56,562 nucleotides of DNA from an uncultured Clostridia bacterium (GCA_947587085.1 CANPXX010000002.1:1-56562); one strand, 5' to 3'. Positions 31,127 to 40,543 are shown, numbered from the stretch's first letter. The notes: generated by a model not told the origin, from the sequence alone. Program-made: numbers and translations.

Positions 31127-32395
31127 ATGAAAAACATGAGCGGCGACGCCGCACAACAAGTCAAGAAGTATCAGAAACGGCTCATCCCCGTGGACATCGT
31201 GATCGCCATCCTCGCCTTTGTGGCGGCGTTCACCCTCCTCTTCGCGCCTCTTATCCGCATCGACCTCGGCAAAGCCGCGCAAGTGTTGGTGGAGGAGAGC
31301 GGCAGTTCGGATTCCGGCGAGAGCCAAGAGATTCAGGACGAGCTCGTCAATTCGACGCTCGGCAGTTTCGACGGCGTGTACCTGTCCGTCACCACGATGG
31401 ATCTGGCGAAGTTCTCCTTCTCGGAGAAACCCATGGACGCCATCACCGACATCGTCACCGACTCCGTGGAGGACGCCGCGCCCAAGGTGGTCACGAACGT
31501 GTTGCTGTCGAGCATGAAGGCATCGCTCGACGAGGCGATCGAGTCGGCTTCGGGGAGCAACAAGCAGGAGCTCCAGCGGGTGCGCGATTCGCTCGAAAAC
31601 GTCTCCACCGATAAGATCCTCTCCTACATCGACAAGCTCGAAAAGGCGAATCCCGCCACCAAGAACGATGTCATCGAGGAGCTCGCGGACTATGTGCTCG
31701 GCACGGTAGATCTCTCGGGGAGCGATACGGGCTCCATCAAAGATGACGTCTGCGAAGTCATCGGCGAGCTGTACGACAATACCGTGAAATACAACAACGG
31801 CAAGTTCACGTTGGAGGCGTGCATCTGCGTCACCGTCTCCCTTCTGATGAATGAGGAGAACTCCGAACCCTCCAATACCGCGGCGACGGCGACGGCGTCA
31901 ACGACCGACCCGGAGGTGTACACGACGTACGACGAACTCTTCGACAATCTCCTTCAGGGGAGCGAAGGCGAGGGGGAAGGCAGCGGAAGCTCCTCTGCCG
32001 ACGATCTTCAGAAGACTCTCGCGATGGTGGCGGAATACGGAAGATACTTCTGCTTCGTGATGTTCCTCATCGTCGCGCTGTGGTTCCTGCTCGGCTTCAT
32101 CGCCACGCTCCGCACGCTGTGCGCCAACAAGCGGGTGACGATGTGGTATGTGAAGCTGTTCGGCGCAATCCCTTGGCTCCTCTTCGGGCTGGTGCCCCTC
32201 GTTGCGTCGAGCCTCTTTGCCAAGATTCCCGACCTCGCCCCCGTGGCGGGCATCTTCGGCGCCATCTCCTCCTTCACGTGGGTGAGCGGGGTGTGCTATA
32301 TCCTCCTGTGGCTGGTGAGCATCTTCTGGGCGTTCCCCATCAAGCACAAGGTCAGAAAGTACAAGAAGCAGTTGAAGAGAGAGGCGAAGGGTTGA
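31127..32395 (+). CDS. Membrane protein with large extracytoplasmic loop
   Basis: 422 residues, not recognised. One transmembrane segment near the N-terminus (about 19-43), an acidic Ser/Asp-rich loop of about 250 residues (ending in GSEGEGEGSGSSS), and three transmembrane segments near the C-terminus (about 305-330, 345-370, 380-400), then a basic cytoplasmic tail (KHKVRKYKKQLKREAKG). The loop is largely helical and probably faces outside. A perfect sigma-A promoter suggests high expression. A zinc-ribbon protein gene follows after 19 nt. Confidence 0.7.
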   Translation: MKNMSGDAAQQVKKYQKRLIPVDIVIAILAFVAAFTLLFAPLIRIDLGKAAQVLVEESGSSDSGESQEIQDELVNSTLGSFDGVYLSVTTMDLAKFSFSEKPMDAITDIVTDSVEDAAPKVVTNVLLSSMKASLDEAIESASGSNKQELQRVRDSLENVSTDKILSYIDKLEKANPATKNDVIEELADYVLGTVDLSGSDTGSIKDDVCEVIGELYDNTVKYNNGKFTLEACICVTVSLLMNEENSEPSNTAATATASTTDPEVYTTYDELFDNLLQGSEGEGEGSGSSSADDLQKTLAMVAEYGRYFCFVMFLIVALWFLLGFIATLRTLCANKRVTMWYVKLFGAIPWLLFGLVPLVASSLFAKIPDLAPVAGIFGAISSFTWVSGVCYILLWLVSIFWAFPIKHKVRKYKKQLKREAKG

Positions 32396-32414
32396 GCCTC
32401 GCCCGAATAGGAAC

Positions 32415-32624
32415 ATGAGAAACCACATCGTCGGCTGTCCGCACTGCGGGCGGCAGGTGCTCGACCACATGACGGAGTGTCCCCATTGCGGCGGCGAACT
32501 TAAACCGTCGGGGTACCGTCCCATGGACGCCAAGAAGCTCAAAATCGTCAAGGCTGTATGCTACTCCGTGGGCGCCGCCGTCGCGGTCGGGCTGGCGGTG
32601 TTCCTCCTGTTTTTCCGAAAATAA
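32415..32624 (+). CDS. Small zinc-ribbon membrane protein
   Basis: 69 residues: two CPHCG knuckles (about residues 8-12 and 22-26) form one zinc ribbon, followed by a short linker and one transmembrane segment (about 45-66) ending FFRK. It is in the same transcription unit as the preceding membrane protein; a terminator follows 6 nt after the stop. Function unknown. Confidence 0.75.
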   Translation: MRNHIVGCPHCGRQVLDHMTECPHCGGELKPSGYRPMDAKKLKIVKAVCYSVGAAVAVGLAVFLLFFRK

Positions 32625-32630
32625 CCTCTG

Positions 32631-32657
32631 TCCCGCTCGGTAGAGCGGGATTTTTTT
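32631..32657 (+). terminator. Intrinsic terminator
   Basis: Stem TCCCGCTC/GAGCGGGA (32631-32638, 32643-32650), GGTA loop, seven T. Confidence 0.9.
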
Positions 32658-32727
32658 GCGGTAGAGAGGCTAATATTTCGGTAGAGAGACCAAAATAGAG
32701 TGGAGAATGTGCGGCGCGGATTGTAGG

Positions 32728-32756
32728 TTGCCATCTTCCCGCCGCCGTGCTATGCT
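32728..32756 (+). promoter_or_regulatory. Promoter of trhA
   Basis: TTGCCA (32728-32733), 17-nt spacer, TATGCT (32751-32756), 27 nt before the start codon, with AGGGAGG between. Confidence 0.7.
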
Positions 32757-32783
32757 GGTATCAGGCGCAGGGAGGCGCCGTCT

Positions 32784-33449
32784 ATGGAAGCTGTCTTGAG
32801 CGGCGTCCGCCGCGGGTTCCGTTCCTACTACTCCAAGGGCGAGGAGATCTTCAACGCCGTCTCGCACATCGCGGGCGGGGCGTTCGGGCTCTCCGCTTGG
32901 TTCACGCTGTTCTGGTTCGCGGAGGGGCCGCTCGCGCGGACGGCTGTTTCGGTGTTCGGGTTTTGCATCGTCCTCCTCTACACCATGAGCGCGCTCTATC
33001 ACTTCCTGCCCGACGGCAGGGCGAAGGGCGTGTTCCGCGTCTTTGACCATTGCACCATCTTCCTCCTCATCGCGGGCACCTACACGCCCTATTGCCTCAT
33101 CCCGCTCTTCGGCACGGCGGTGGGGTGGAGCGTGCTGGCGGCGCAGTGGATCCTCGCCGCGGCGGGCATCGTGATGAACGCCGTCGCGCTCGACAACAAG
33201 GCGGTGAAGGCGGTCTCGATGGGGTTCTATGTGGTGATGGGCTGGATGGCGGTCGTCTTTTTGAATCCGCTCCTCGGGCTCGTGAGCGCATCCTCCTTCG
33301 TGCTCCTCATCGCGGGGGGAATCGCCTACACGGCGGGCATCGCCTTCTATGCGTTGGGGCGGAAGGTGCCCTATTTCCACGCGGTGTGGCACCTCTTCGT
33401 GCTCCTCGGCACCGTCCTGCAATTCACGAGCATCCTGCTCATGCTCTGA
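32784..33449 (+). CDS. trhA: TrhA / hemolysin III family membrane protein
   Basis: 221 residues with seven hydrophobic segments, of the PAQR/hemolysin III superfamily. Conserved residues: the N-terminal GEEIFNAVSHIAGG, the SALYHFLPDG block after segment two, the DHCTIFLLIAGTYTPYC block, and the closing YFHAVWHLFVLLGT with two histidines. In other bacteria these proteins regulate membrane fluidity; haemolysis is not a safe inference. Monocistronic with its own promoter. Confidence 0.92.
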   Translation: MEAVLSGVRRGFRSYYSKGEEIFNAVSHIAGGAFGLSAWFTLFWFAEGPLARTAVSVFGFCIVLLYTMSALYHFLPDGRAKGVFRVFDHCTIFLLIAGTYTPYCLIPLFGTAVGWSVLAAQWILAAAGIVMNAVALDNKAVKAVSMGFYVVMGWMAVVFLNPLLGLVSASSFVLLIAGGIAYTAGIAFYALGRKVPYFHAVWHLFVLLGTVLQFTSILLML

Positions 33450-33467
33450 GCATTTGGGCGCAGACGC

Positions 33468-33496
33468 TTGCAAAGCGGGGGAAAATGTGATAGAAT
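33468..33496 (+). promoter_or_regulatory. Promoter of tex
   Basis: TTGCAA (33468-33473), 17-nt spacer, TAGAAT (33491-33496), 42 nt before the ATG. Confidence 0.65.
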
Positions 33497-33538
33497 ACAG
33501 GCGTTGCGCCCGATGAGGCGGCGTAACGGGAGAACATC

Positions 33539-35695
33539 ATGCAAAATCTATCGAGCATCCTTTCGGGCGAGCTGGGGGTCAAGGAGGAGTATGTCGCAAA
33601 CGTCATCTCCCTGCTTGACGAGGGCAACACGGTGCCCTTCATCGCCCGTTACCGCAAGGAGGCGCACGGGGCGATGGACGACCAGACCATCCGCCGTCTC
33701 GCCGACCGTCTCGCCTATCTCCGCAACCTCGACGCACGCCGCGCCGAGGTGTTGTCGTCTATCGAGGGACAGGGCAAGCTCACCGAGGAGCTCGCCGCCG
33801 CCATCGCGGGCGCGGCGACGCTCGCCGAGGTGGAGGACCTGTACCGCCCCTACAAGCAGAAGCGCAGGACGCGCGCGTCCGTTGCGCGGGAGCGCGGGTT
33901 GGAGCCCCTCGCCGACCTCTTGTTCCTGCAAGAGTCCTCCACCCCCGAACCGCTCGCGGCGGCGGGGGCGTACGTCTGCCCCGAACAGGGCGTAAACAGC
34001 GCGGAGGAGGCGCTCGCGGGGGCGGCGGACATCATTGCCGAGCGCATCTCGGACAGCGCGGACATCCGCAAGGCGCTCCGCGCCCTCCTCGTGCGGTACG
34101 GGACCTTTGTCTCGGAGGGCACGAAGAAGAGCGAGGATTCCGTCTACCGCACCTATTACGGCTTCCGCATCCCCGTCTGCAAGATGCAGGGACATCAGGT
34201 GCTCGCCGTCAACCGCGGCGAGCGGGAGGGGGAGCTGAGAGCGGGCGTGGAGATCGACCGCGCCGTCGGGCTCGGCACGGTGACGAGCCGCTCGGTGAAG
34301 CGCCCCGCCTGCGCCTCCTCCGCCTTTGTGGAGGGCGCCGCCGCCGACGCATACGACCGTCTGCTCTTCCCCTCGGTGGAGCGGGAGATCCGCTCCATGC
34401 TCACCGACGCCGCCAATGAGGGCGCCATCGGACAGTTCGCGCGCAACCTCAAACCCCTCCTCATGCAGCCGCCCGTGAAGGGATTCGTCACGATGGGCTT
34501 GGACCCCGGCTACCGCATGGGGTGCAAGGTGGCGGTCGTGGACGGCACGGGCAAGGTGCTCGATACCGCCGTCGTCTATCCCACCCACGGCGAACGGCAG
34601 AAGCGGGAGTGCATCGAGACGCTCGCCCGCCTCATCCGCCGCCACGGGGTGAAGCACATCGCCATCGGGAACGGCACGGCGAGCCGCGAGACGGAGCAGA
34701 TGGCGGCGGAGCTCATTTCCTCCCTCGGCGCCGACGCGCAGGTGAGCTATACCGTCGTCAGCGAGGCGGGCGCCTCGGTGTATTCGGCGTCCCCGCTCGC
34801 CGCCAAGGAATTCCCCGATTACGACGTCAACCTGCGCTCGGCGGTCTCCATCGCGCGGCGGCTGCAAGACCCGCTCGCCGAGCTCGTCAAGATCGACCCG
34901 AAGTCCATCGGCGTGGGGCAGTACCAGCACGACATGCCCGAAAAGCGGCTGTCGGCGGCGCTCGACGGCGTGGTGGAGGACTGCGTGAACGCCGTGGGCG
35001 TGGACGTGAACACCGCCTCGGCGCCCCTCCTCTCGCGGGTGGCGGGGCTCAACGCGGGCGTCGCGGGGAACATCGTTACATACCGCGAGGAGAACGGACC
35101 GTTCACCTCGCGCACGCAACTCAAAAAGGTGCCCAAGCTGGGCGCGAAGGCGTTCGAACAGTGCGCGGGATTTCTGCGCGTGCCCGAGAGCAAAGAGCCG
35201 CTCGACAACACCGCCGTCCATCCCGAGAGCTATGCCGCCGCTGGCAAGCTCCTCTCCCTCCTCGGATACGGCAAGGGGGAGAAGGTCGCCGATCTTGCCG
35301 AGCGGATGCGCGCGTACGGCGAGGAGCGGCTCGCCCGCGAATGCGGCGTGGGGGGACCCACCCTGCACGACATCGCCGCCGAGCTCATGAAGCCGGGGCG
35401 CGACCCCCGCGACGAGCTCCCGCCGCCCGTGTTCCGCACCGACGTCCTCTCGATGAAGGACCTCGTCCCCGGCATGGAGATGAAGGGCACCGTGCGCAAC
35501 GTGGTGGACTTCGGCGCGTTCGTGGACGTGGGAGTGCATCAGGACGGGCTCGTGCACATCTCGCAGATGTCCGACCGCTTCGTGCGCCGTCCCTCCGAGC
35601 TCGTCTCGGTGGGGGACGTCGTCACCGTCTGGGTGCTCGAAGCGGACGAGAAGCGGGGGCGGCTCGCGCTCACGATGAAAAAGCCGCGGGGATGA
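33539..35695 (+). CDS. tex: RNA-binding transcriptional accessory protein Tex
   Basis: 718 residues, the usual Tex length. Order of domains: N-terminal helical HtH-like region (VPFIARYRKEAHGAMDD), YqgF-type RNase H fold (about 325-450: GLDPGYRMGCKVAVVDGTGK), HhH pair (VNTASAPLLSRVAGLN, FTSRTQLKKVPKLG) and a C-terminal S1 domain (about 640-712, GTVRNVVDFGAFVDVGVHQDGLVHISQ). Nucleic-acid-binding factor acting in transcription. GGGAG precedes the ATG. Monocistronic. Confidence 0.96.
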   Translation: MQNLSSILSGELGVKEEYVANVISLLDEGNTVPFIARYRKEAHGAMDDQTIRRLADRLAYLRNLDARRAEVLSSIEGQGKLTEELAAAIAGAATLAEVEDLYRPYKQKRRTRASVARERGLEPLADLLFLQESSTPEPLAAAGAYVCPEQGVNSAEEALAGAADIIAERISDSADIRKALRALLVRYGTFVSEGTKKSEDSVYRTYYGFRIPVCKMQGHQVLAVNRGEREGELRAGVEIDRAVGLGTVTSRSVKRPACASSAFVEGAAADAYDRLLFPSVEREIRSMLTDAANEGAIGQFARNLKPLLMQPPVKGFVTMGLDPGYRMGCKVAVVDGTGKVLDTAVVYPTHGERQKRECIETLARLIRRHGVKHIAIGNGTASRETEQMAAELISSLGADAQVSYTVVSEAGASVYSASPLAAKEFPDYDVNLRSAVSIARRLQDPLAELVKIDPKSIGVGQYQHDMPEKRLSAALDGVVEDCVNAVGVDVNTASAPLLSRVAGLNAGVAGNIVTYREENGPFTSRTQLKKVPKLGAKAFEQCAGFLRVPESKEPLDNTAVHPESYAAAGKLLSLLGYGKGEKVADLAERMRAYGEERLARECGVGGPTLHDIAAELMKPGRDPRDELPPPVFRTDVLSMKDLVPGMEMKGTVRNVVDFGAFVDVGVHQDGLVHISQMSDRFVRRPSELVSVGDVVTVWVLEADEKRGRLALTMKKPRG

Positions 35696-35730
35696 CTCTC
35701 CCGTAAAAATTTGTCATAAAAAAATATTAC

Positions 35731-35766
35731 TGACCGGTTGACAATTTCCGGTCAATCTTTTATACT
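35731..35766 (+). promoter_or_regulatory. Regulated promoter with TGACCGG/CCGGTCA operator
   Basis: Sigma-A promoter TTGACA (35738-35743), 17-nt spacer, TATACT (35761-35766). A perfect 7-bp inverted repeat TGACCGG (35731-35737) and CCGGTCA (35748-35754) with 10-bp spacing brackets the -35 box. This is the typical size and place of a TetR- or MarR-type repressor operator. No regulator gene is in the window. Confidence 0.7.
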
Positions 35767-35811
35767 GAAACTATCCCCCTTGGGGAAACGACTTACTTAC
35801 GAGGGAACAGC

Positions 35812-37365
35812 GTGAAGATCGCAATGACGGGCGTCAGCGGGCACATGGGCGCCGAAGTCTTGAAACAGTGCATGGAACTTGCGGACGCGGAGCTTATCCG
35901 CGTACTGCTCTCCGCGCGGAAGCGGAACAACAAGCTCGTAAAGCGGCTCAAAAAGAAGTACGGGGCGCGCCTCGAAGTGGTGCGCGGCTCCGTCTCCAAC
36001 CGCATCGCCTGCGCCGAGCTCGTGCGCGGCGCCGACTACGTCGTGCACATGGCGGCGGTCATCCCGCCCCGCTCGGACGCCGATCCCGAGGCGAGTTACG
36101 AATGCAACACGTCGGGCGCGGTCGCCCTCATCGACGCGGTCAAGGCGGCTTCGCCCCAGCCCTCCTACATCCATATCTCCACGGTGGCGCTGTACGGCAA
36201 CCGCAACGAGAAGCACCCGTACGGCAGGGTGGGGGACCCCCTTCTCGTCAGCCCCTTCGATTGCTATGCGATGCACAAACTCCGCGGCGAGCGGTACTGT
36301 CTCGACGCGGGGCTCGACCGCTTCGTGGTGCTCCGCCAGACGGCGATGCTCTATCCCGACATGATGCGCGCCAACGTGAGCGACGGGCTCATGTTCCATA
36401 CCGCGCTCAACGCGCCCCTCGAATGGGCGACCGCGCGCGACAGCGGCTACCTCATCCGCCGCATCTTGGAGCGGGACGTCCGCGGCGAGATCGGCGGGTT
36501 CTGGAACAACATCTATAACATCGGCGCGGGCGAGCGCGGCAGGGAGACGGGGTACGACACCTTCAACGACGGCTTCGCCATCATCGGCGGCTCGGCGGAG
36601 AAGTTCTTCAAGCCGCATTGGCTCGCCACCCGCAACTTCCACGGGGTGTGGTTCTACGACGCGGACGAGCTCGAGGAGCTCTTCCACTACCAGCGCGACG
36701 GCGTGCACGAATATTGGAAGGAGATCGGGCGCGCGCATAAGGTGTATGCGCTCGGCAAGCTCGTGCCGAAGGGGCTCATCCATTTCTTCCTCTTCCGCCG
36801 TCTGCTCAAACATCCCAATTCTCCCCGCCGCTGGGTCGGAGACGGCGACGAGGCGCGCTGTGCGGCGGCGTTCGGCTCGCTGGGTGCGGCGCGGGAGCTC
36901 TCGCACGATTGGAAGGACTATAAACTCATCGCCAAGGGAGACTTCGGCGACTATGAAGCGATGCGCTCCGCCTCGTGGGCGAAGCGGGAGGGGAGACTGC
37001 TCTCCCACGGCTTCGACGACGAAAAGCCGATGGCGGAGTGGACCATCGGGGACGCCAAAGCGGCGGCGGCGTTCCGCGGCGGCGAATGCCTCTCCGACCG
37101 CTTTGCGGGCGACGTATACGGCAAGATCGAATGGCGGTGCGCGGACGGGCACGACTTCGAGGCGAGTCCCTTCACCGTGATGCGCGGCGGGCATTGGTGC
37201 CCGATGTGCTGCCAGCCCACCCCGTGGGACTTCGACCGTCTCTCCCGCCGCAACCCCTACTTTGCGCAGGTCTGGTACGACAGCCATTCCCCCGAGGAGC
37301 TCGTCCGCTACGACGCGGAGGAGGGGGGAGGCGCCCGCATGACGCCCGTCAGGGAGGAGGTATGA
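35812..37365 (+). CDS. NAD(P)-dependent epimerase/dehydratase with C-terminal extension
   Basis: 517 residues from a GTG start (GAGGG upstream). The N-terminal ~300 residues are an extended short-chain dehydrogenase: nucleotide loop TGVSGHMG, VVHMAAVIPP, and catalytic YAMHK after ISTVALYG. The C-terminal ~200 residues are an unusual addition ending in a C-x3-GH ... GGHWCPMCCQP module, probably a zinc knuckle. The next gene overlaps it (ATGA), and both lie behind an operator-like repeat, so a substrate-inducible redox pathway is plausible. Substrate unknown. Confidence 0.82.
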   Translation: MKIAMTGVSGHMGAEVLKQCMELADAELIRVLLSARKRNNKLVKRLKKKYGARLEVVRGSVSNRIACAELVRGADYVVHMAAVIPPRSDADPEASYECNTSGAVALIDAVKAASPQPSYIHISTVALYGNRNEKHPYGRVGDPLLVSPFDCYAMHKLRGERYCLDAGLDRFVVLRQTAMLYPDMMRANVSDGLMFHTALNAPLEWATARDSGYLIRRILERDVRGEIGGFWNNIYNIGAGERGRETGYDTFNDGFAIIGGSAEKFFKPHWLATRNFHGVWFYDADELEELFHYQRDGVHEYWKEIGRAHKVYALGKLVPKGLIHFFLFRRLLKHPNSPRRWVGDGDEARCAAAFGSLGAARELSHDWKDYKLIAKGDFGDYEAMRSASWAKREGRLLSHGFDDEKPMAEWTIGDAKAAAAFRGGECLSDRFAGDVYGKIEWRCADGHDFEASPFTVMRGGHWCPMCCQPTPWDFDRLSRRNPYFAQVWYDSHSPEELVRYDAEEGGGARMTPVREEV

Positions 37366-38204
37366 GGGCGCTCCTGTGCGTGTTCTCCGCCTCGGGGAAT
37401 ACGCGGAGGGTCGCCGAGGCGCTCGCGGAGCGGCTTCGGCGGGACGGACACGAGGCGACGCTGTATTCCGTCGTCCGCGGGGCGCCCATGCCCGAGACTG
37501 CGGGGCATGACGCGATCGTCATCGGCTACCCCGTGCATGCCTTCAACGCCCCCGCGCCCGTGCTGAAATTTTTGAAGAAACTGCCCAAGGGGGCGGGCAT
37601 GCCCGCATATCTCCTCCGCACGTCGGGCGAACCGCTCCGCCTCAACCATGCCTCGGGCATCTCGCCCAAGCGCATCCTGCGCAGGCGCGGGTACGCCGTC
37701 AAGGGCGAGTTCTCCTATGTCATGCCCTACAACATCATCTTCCGCCACCCGGACGGCATGGCGTCGCGCATGTGGCGCGCCGCGGAGACGAGGCTGGACC
37801 GCGACGAACGCTCCCTCCTCGCGGGGGAGGGCGAATGCGAGAGAGTGGGCGTATTCCGCCGCTTTGCCGCCTTCGTGCTCCGCATCGAGCACGCGGCGAT
37901 GCCCGTCGCGGGACGGCTGTTCCATGCGGACAGGAAGCGGTGCGTGGGGTGCGGATTGTGCGAGAAGGCGTGCCCGCAGGGGAACATCCGCCTCAAAGAC
38001 GGGGTCCCCAAGTTCGGGGGCAGGTGCGCGGGCTGTATGGCGTGCGCCTTCGTCTGCCCGAAGGACGCCGTGCGCACGGGCATCTTTAACGGATGGAGGG
38101 TGAACGGCGCGTACGACTTCTCCGCGCCGCCCGCCGCCGACTCTGAGCTGTGCCGCTACTGCAACAAGGCGTATTTAGACTATTTCCACCGCAACGAATC
38201 ATAA
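37362..38204 (+). CDS. EFR1-family flavodoxin-ferredoxin protein
   Basis: 280 residues. Flavodoxin-like N-terminal half (FSASGNTRRVAEALAE binds FMN phosphate; YPVHAFNAPAP). The C-terminal half has two [4Fe-4S] motifs, CVGCGLCEKACP and CAGCMACAFVCP (about residues 192-232), and a late CRYC pair. It carries electrons between flavin and iron-sulfur centres. Translationally coupled to the epimerase gene, so it probably delivers electrons to or from that reaction. A strong terminator follows. Confidence 0.92.
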   Translation: MRALLCVFSASGNTRRVAEALAERLRRDGHEATLYSVVRGAPMPETAGHDAIVIGYPVHAFNAPAPVLKFLKKLPKGAGMPAYLLRTSGEPLRLNHASGISPKRILRRRGYAVKGEFSYVMPYNIIFRHPDGMASRMWRAAETRLDRDERSLLAGEGECERVGVFRRFAAFVLRIEHAAMPVAGRLFHADRKRCVGCGLCEKACPQGNIRLKDGVPKFGGRCAGCMACAFVCPKDAVRTGIFNGWRVNGAYDFSAPPAADSELCRYCNKAYLDYFHRNES

Positions 38205-38216
38205 GATAAAAAAAGT

Positions 38217-38250
38217 GCGCTCCCCGCGGATATTCCGCGGGGAGCGCGCA
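38217..38250. terminator. Bidirectional terminator between convergent genes
   Basis: Fourteen-base-pair stem GCGCTCCCCGCGGA/TCCGCGGGGAGCGC (38217-38230, 38234-38247). Seven A lie on the left (U-tract for the minus strand), ATTTAT on the right. Serves the EFR1 gene and spoIIE. Confidence 0.85.
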
Positions 38251-38251
38251 T

Positions 38252-40519
38252 TTATGCCGCCTTGGTAAGTTTGACGGCGAGCACGGTCATGTCGTCCTCG
38301 GCATGTTGTGCGTATCGTTCCAACGCGCTTTTGAGCACCTCTTCGGCGAGCGCCTGCGGGTTGAGCGGATGCAGACGGGAGAGGTAGGCGCACAGGTCGG
38401 AGGAGGACCCGAACGCCGAGGTCACGCCGTCGCTCATGAAGAGGAGGAAATCGTTCTCTTTGAGTTCGACGCGGAGGGTGGCGGGGTGCACCGCTTCCAG
38501 CGCGCCGATGGGGAGGGAGGCGCCCTCAAGCACCTGCAACGTCTCGCCCGAGAGCACGAACCCGACGGGGGAGCCGATCTTCACCACGTCGGCGACGCCC
38601 GTGTCGAGATCGACGGCGGCGAGGTCGAGGCAGGAGAAGGTCTCCTCGGAGGAGAAGGCGATGAGGCGGTTCACGGTGCCGAGCACCGTCTCCGAGGGCA
38701 TCTTTGCCTTGTAAAAACTTTCGAGGAGGGAGAGGGTGCGGTCGGAGACGGAGCGCGCCTCCTCCCCGCTCCCCATCCCGTCGGAGAGGGCGACGATGAA
38801 GCGTCGCTCGTCGATGCGCAGGATGGAATGGGTGTCGCCGCTCGCCGTCTCCCCCTCCTTCACGCGGGAGGCGACGCCGAACGCCGCGTCGAAGTTGGGC
38901 TTCCGCCGCAGGATGAAGCAGGCGCGGTCGGAGAGGAGGGGGAGTTTTTCGGAGAGCGCGAGGGGGACGCGGAGCGCCTCGCTCGCAAGTTCCGCGATCC
39001 GCTTCCCGCTCGCCTTGCTCTCGAGGGTGACGCTCGCCGTGAACGCCGCGCCCTCCCCATAGAGGAACACCTCCGTGCTGAGGTACCCCTCGCGCGCGAG
39101 GGCGAGGGAGAGGAGGTTCTCCTCGTCGGAGAAGGAGAACTCCTCGCTCTGTTCGAGGGCGATCTCCCGCAAGATCTCGCTCACGCCGTGCGCTTGTTCG
39201 GCGAGGAGCTTCCGCCCCTCCCGCGCCGCTTCGAGTTCGGAGGCATAGCGGCGGTATTCGGCGAGCTGGCGGTTGAGCGCGAAGAGCAGTCCCGCCGAGT
39301 TGGTGCACAGCGAGGAGAGGTCGGTGGGGAGGTCGATGAGGTTGACGCGTCCCTTCGCCTTGCCCACGGCGATGAGCTTGTCCATGCTCTCCTCCACATG
39401 CGCCTCGGTGCACTTCCTGCGGTTCTCGCACCCCATGCACAGCGTGCGGACGAGCTTGTCCCTGAGCTGTTCGCCGGCGCGGTCGGGCTCCTCCTTGAAG
39501 TCGAACGCCGCCTCGATCTCGCGGAAGAGGGAGGAGACCTCATAGAGCTGTTCTCCCACGGCGCGGCGGTTGCGGTTGATGGCGACGCGCGGCAGCGTGC
39601 GCTCGCGGTAAAAGAGGAGGCTCTTCCGCAGTTTTGCGAGCAACCGTTCGGGCAACAGACACACCGCAAGGCAGGGCAGGGCGCAGGAGAGCAGGGTAAA
39701 CGCGATCTCCCACGCGCCCGCCGAGAACGTCCCCGCGAGGGCGCTCATCCCCGCAAAGGGGAGGAAGAGGGCGATGGACGCGGCGATCTTGCCGTACGGC
39801 GCGAAGAGGAGGCAGACGCCCGAGAGCGCGGTGTATGCGGCGAGGGGGAGGGCGCTCGCCCGCGCCAGACACAGGGGGAGGGAGAGCACCGCCGCGAAGG
39901 GCACGGCGGAGGCGTTTTTGAGAAGGACGCAGGCGAGGAGAAGGAGAAAGAGGGTGAGCGCGCAGAAGGCGGTCTGTCCGAGCGCGCGGTCATATCCGAG
40001 CCCGAGGAGCAGCCACATGGCGGCGATCTCCGCCGTCTCCCCCGCGGCAAGGCGGCATTTCAGCGCACGGCGGAGGAGGGCGGAGAGCCCGTTCTCGAAG
40101 AGCAGACAGGCGAGGGCGAAGAGCAGGGAGAGGACAGCCTTCTGGTAGATGGCGGGGAAGGGGAAGAGCGCGTACCCGCCGTGCGGGAAGAGGAAGAGAA
40201 AGGGAAGTTGGACGAGAAGGGCATAGAGGGCGCGCTCGTACCCCGCGGTGCGGCGGAGACGGCGATAGACGCACGCCGCGGCGAGCAGGAAACAGGCTTG
40301 CAGGGCGGCGGAGAGGGTGGCATAGAGGGAGAGCGAGACGGCGGAGGCGGCGACATAGCCCGCCCCCGCGAGGAAGGGATCGAAGCCGTTCCACACCGCC
40401 GCGAAGAGGAGGGCGACGGCGAGCGGCTCCCGCATGGGCAGGGCATAATTGAGGAGCGCCATCGAGAGGAAGAGGAGGGCATATTTCAGCGCCCCCCGCC
40501 AAGTTACGCGGATTTTCAT
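38252..40519 (-). CDS. spoIIE: Stage II sporulation protein E (serine phosphatase)
   Basis: 755 residues. The N-terminal ~330 residues are about ten transmembrane segments; a middle region includes a four-cysteine stretch (CMGCENRRKCTE); the C-terminal ~200 residues are a PP2C phosphatase with VALSDGMGSGEEA and FLLFMSDGVTSAFG. It dephosphorylates SpoIIAA at the polar septum to activate sigma-F in the forespore. The ATG at 40519 has GGGGG as ribosome site. It is transcribed alone from a promoter at 40544-40549 or by read-through from the tiny-ORF transcript upstream. It shows that the host sporulates. Confidence 0.95.
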   Translation of the reverse strand: MKIRVTWRGALKYALLFLSMALLNYALPMREPLAVALLFAAVWNGFDPFLAGAGYVAASAVSLSLYATLSAALQACFLLAAACVYRRLRRTAGYERALYALLVQLPFLFLFPHGGYALFPFPAIYQKAVLSLLFALACLLFENGLSALLRRALKCRLAAGETAEIAAMWLLLGLGYDRALGQTAFCALTLFLLLLACVLLKNASAVPFAAVLSLPLCLARASALPLAAYTALSGVCLLFAPYGKIAASIALFLPFAGMSALAGTFSAGAWEIAFTLLSCALPCLAVCLLPERLLAKLRKSLLFYRERTLPRVAINRNRRAVGEQLYEVSSLFREIEAAFDFKEEPDRAGEQLRDKLVRTLCMGCENRRKCTEAHVEESMDKLIAVGKAKGRVNLIDLPTDLSSLCTNSAGLLFALNRQLAEYRRYASELEAAREGRKLLAEQAHGVSEILREIALEQSEEFSFSDEENLLSLALAREGYLSTEVFLYGEGAAFTASVTLESKASGKRIAELASEALRVPLALSEKLPLLSDRACFILRRKPNFDAAFGVASRVKEGETASGDTHSILRIDERRFIVALSDGMGSGEEARSVSDRTLSLLESFYKAKMPSETVLGTVNRLIAFSSEETFSCLDLAAVDLDTGVADVVKIGSPVGFVLSGETLQVLEGASLPIGALEAVHPATLRVELKENDFLLFMSDGVTSAFGSSSDLCAYLSRLHPLNPQALAEEVLKSALERYAQHAEDDMTVLAVKLTKAA

Positions 40520-40543
40520 AGGACCCCCGAGATGTTTTCTACA

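Noticed and set aside
32655-32700. Short direct repeat CGGTAGAGAG downstream of the zinc-ribbon gene
   Set aside because: Two imperfect copies of about 10-16 nt; may be debris of an R1 element but too short to support.
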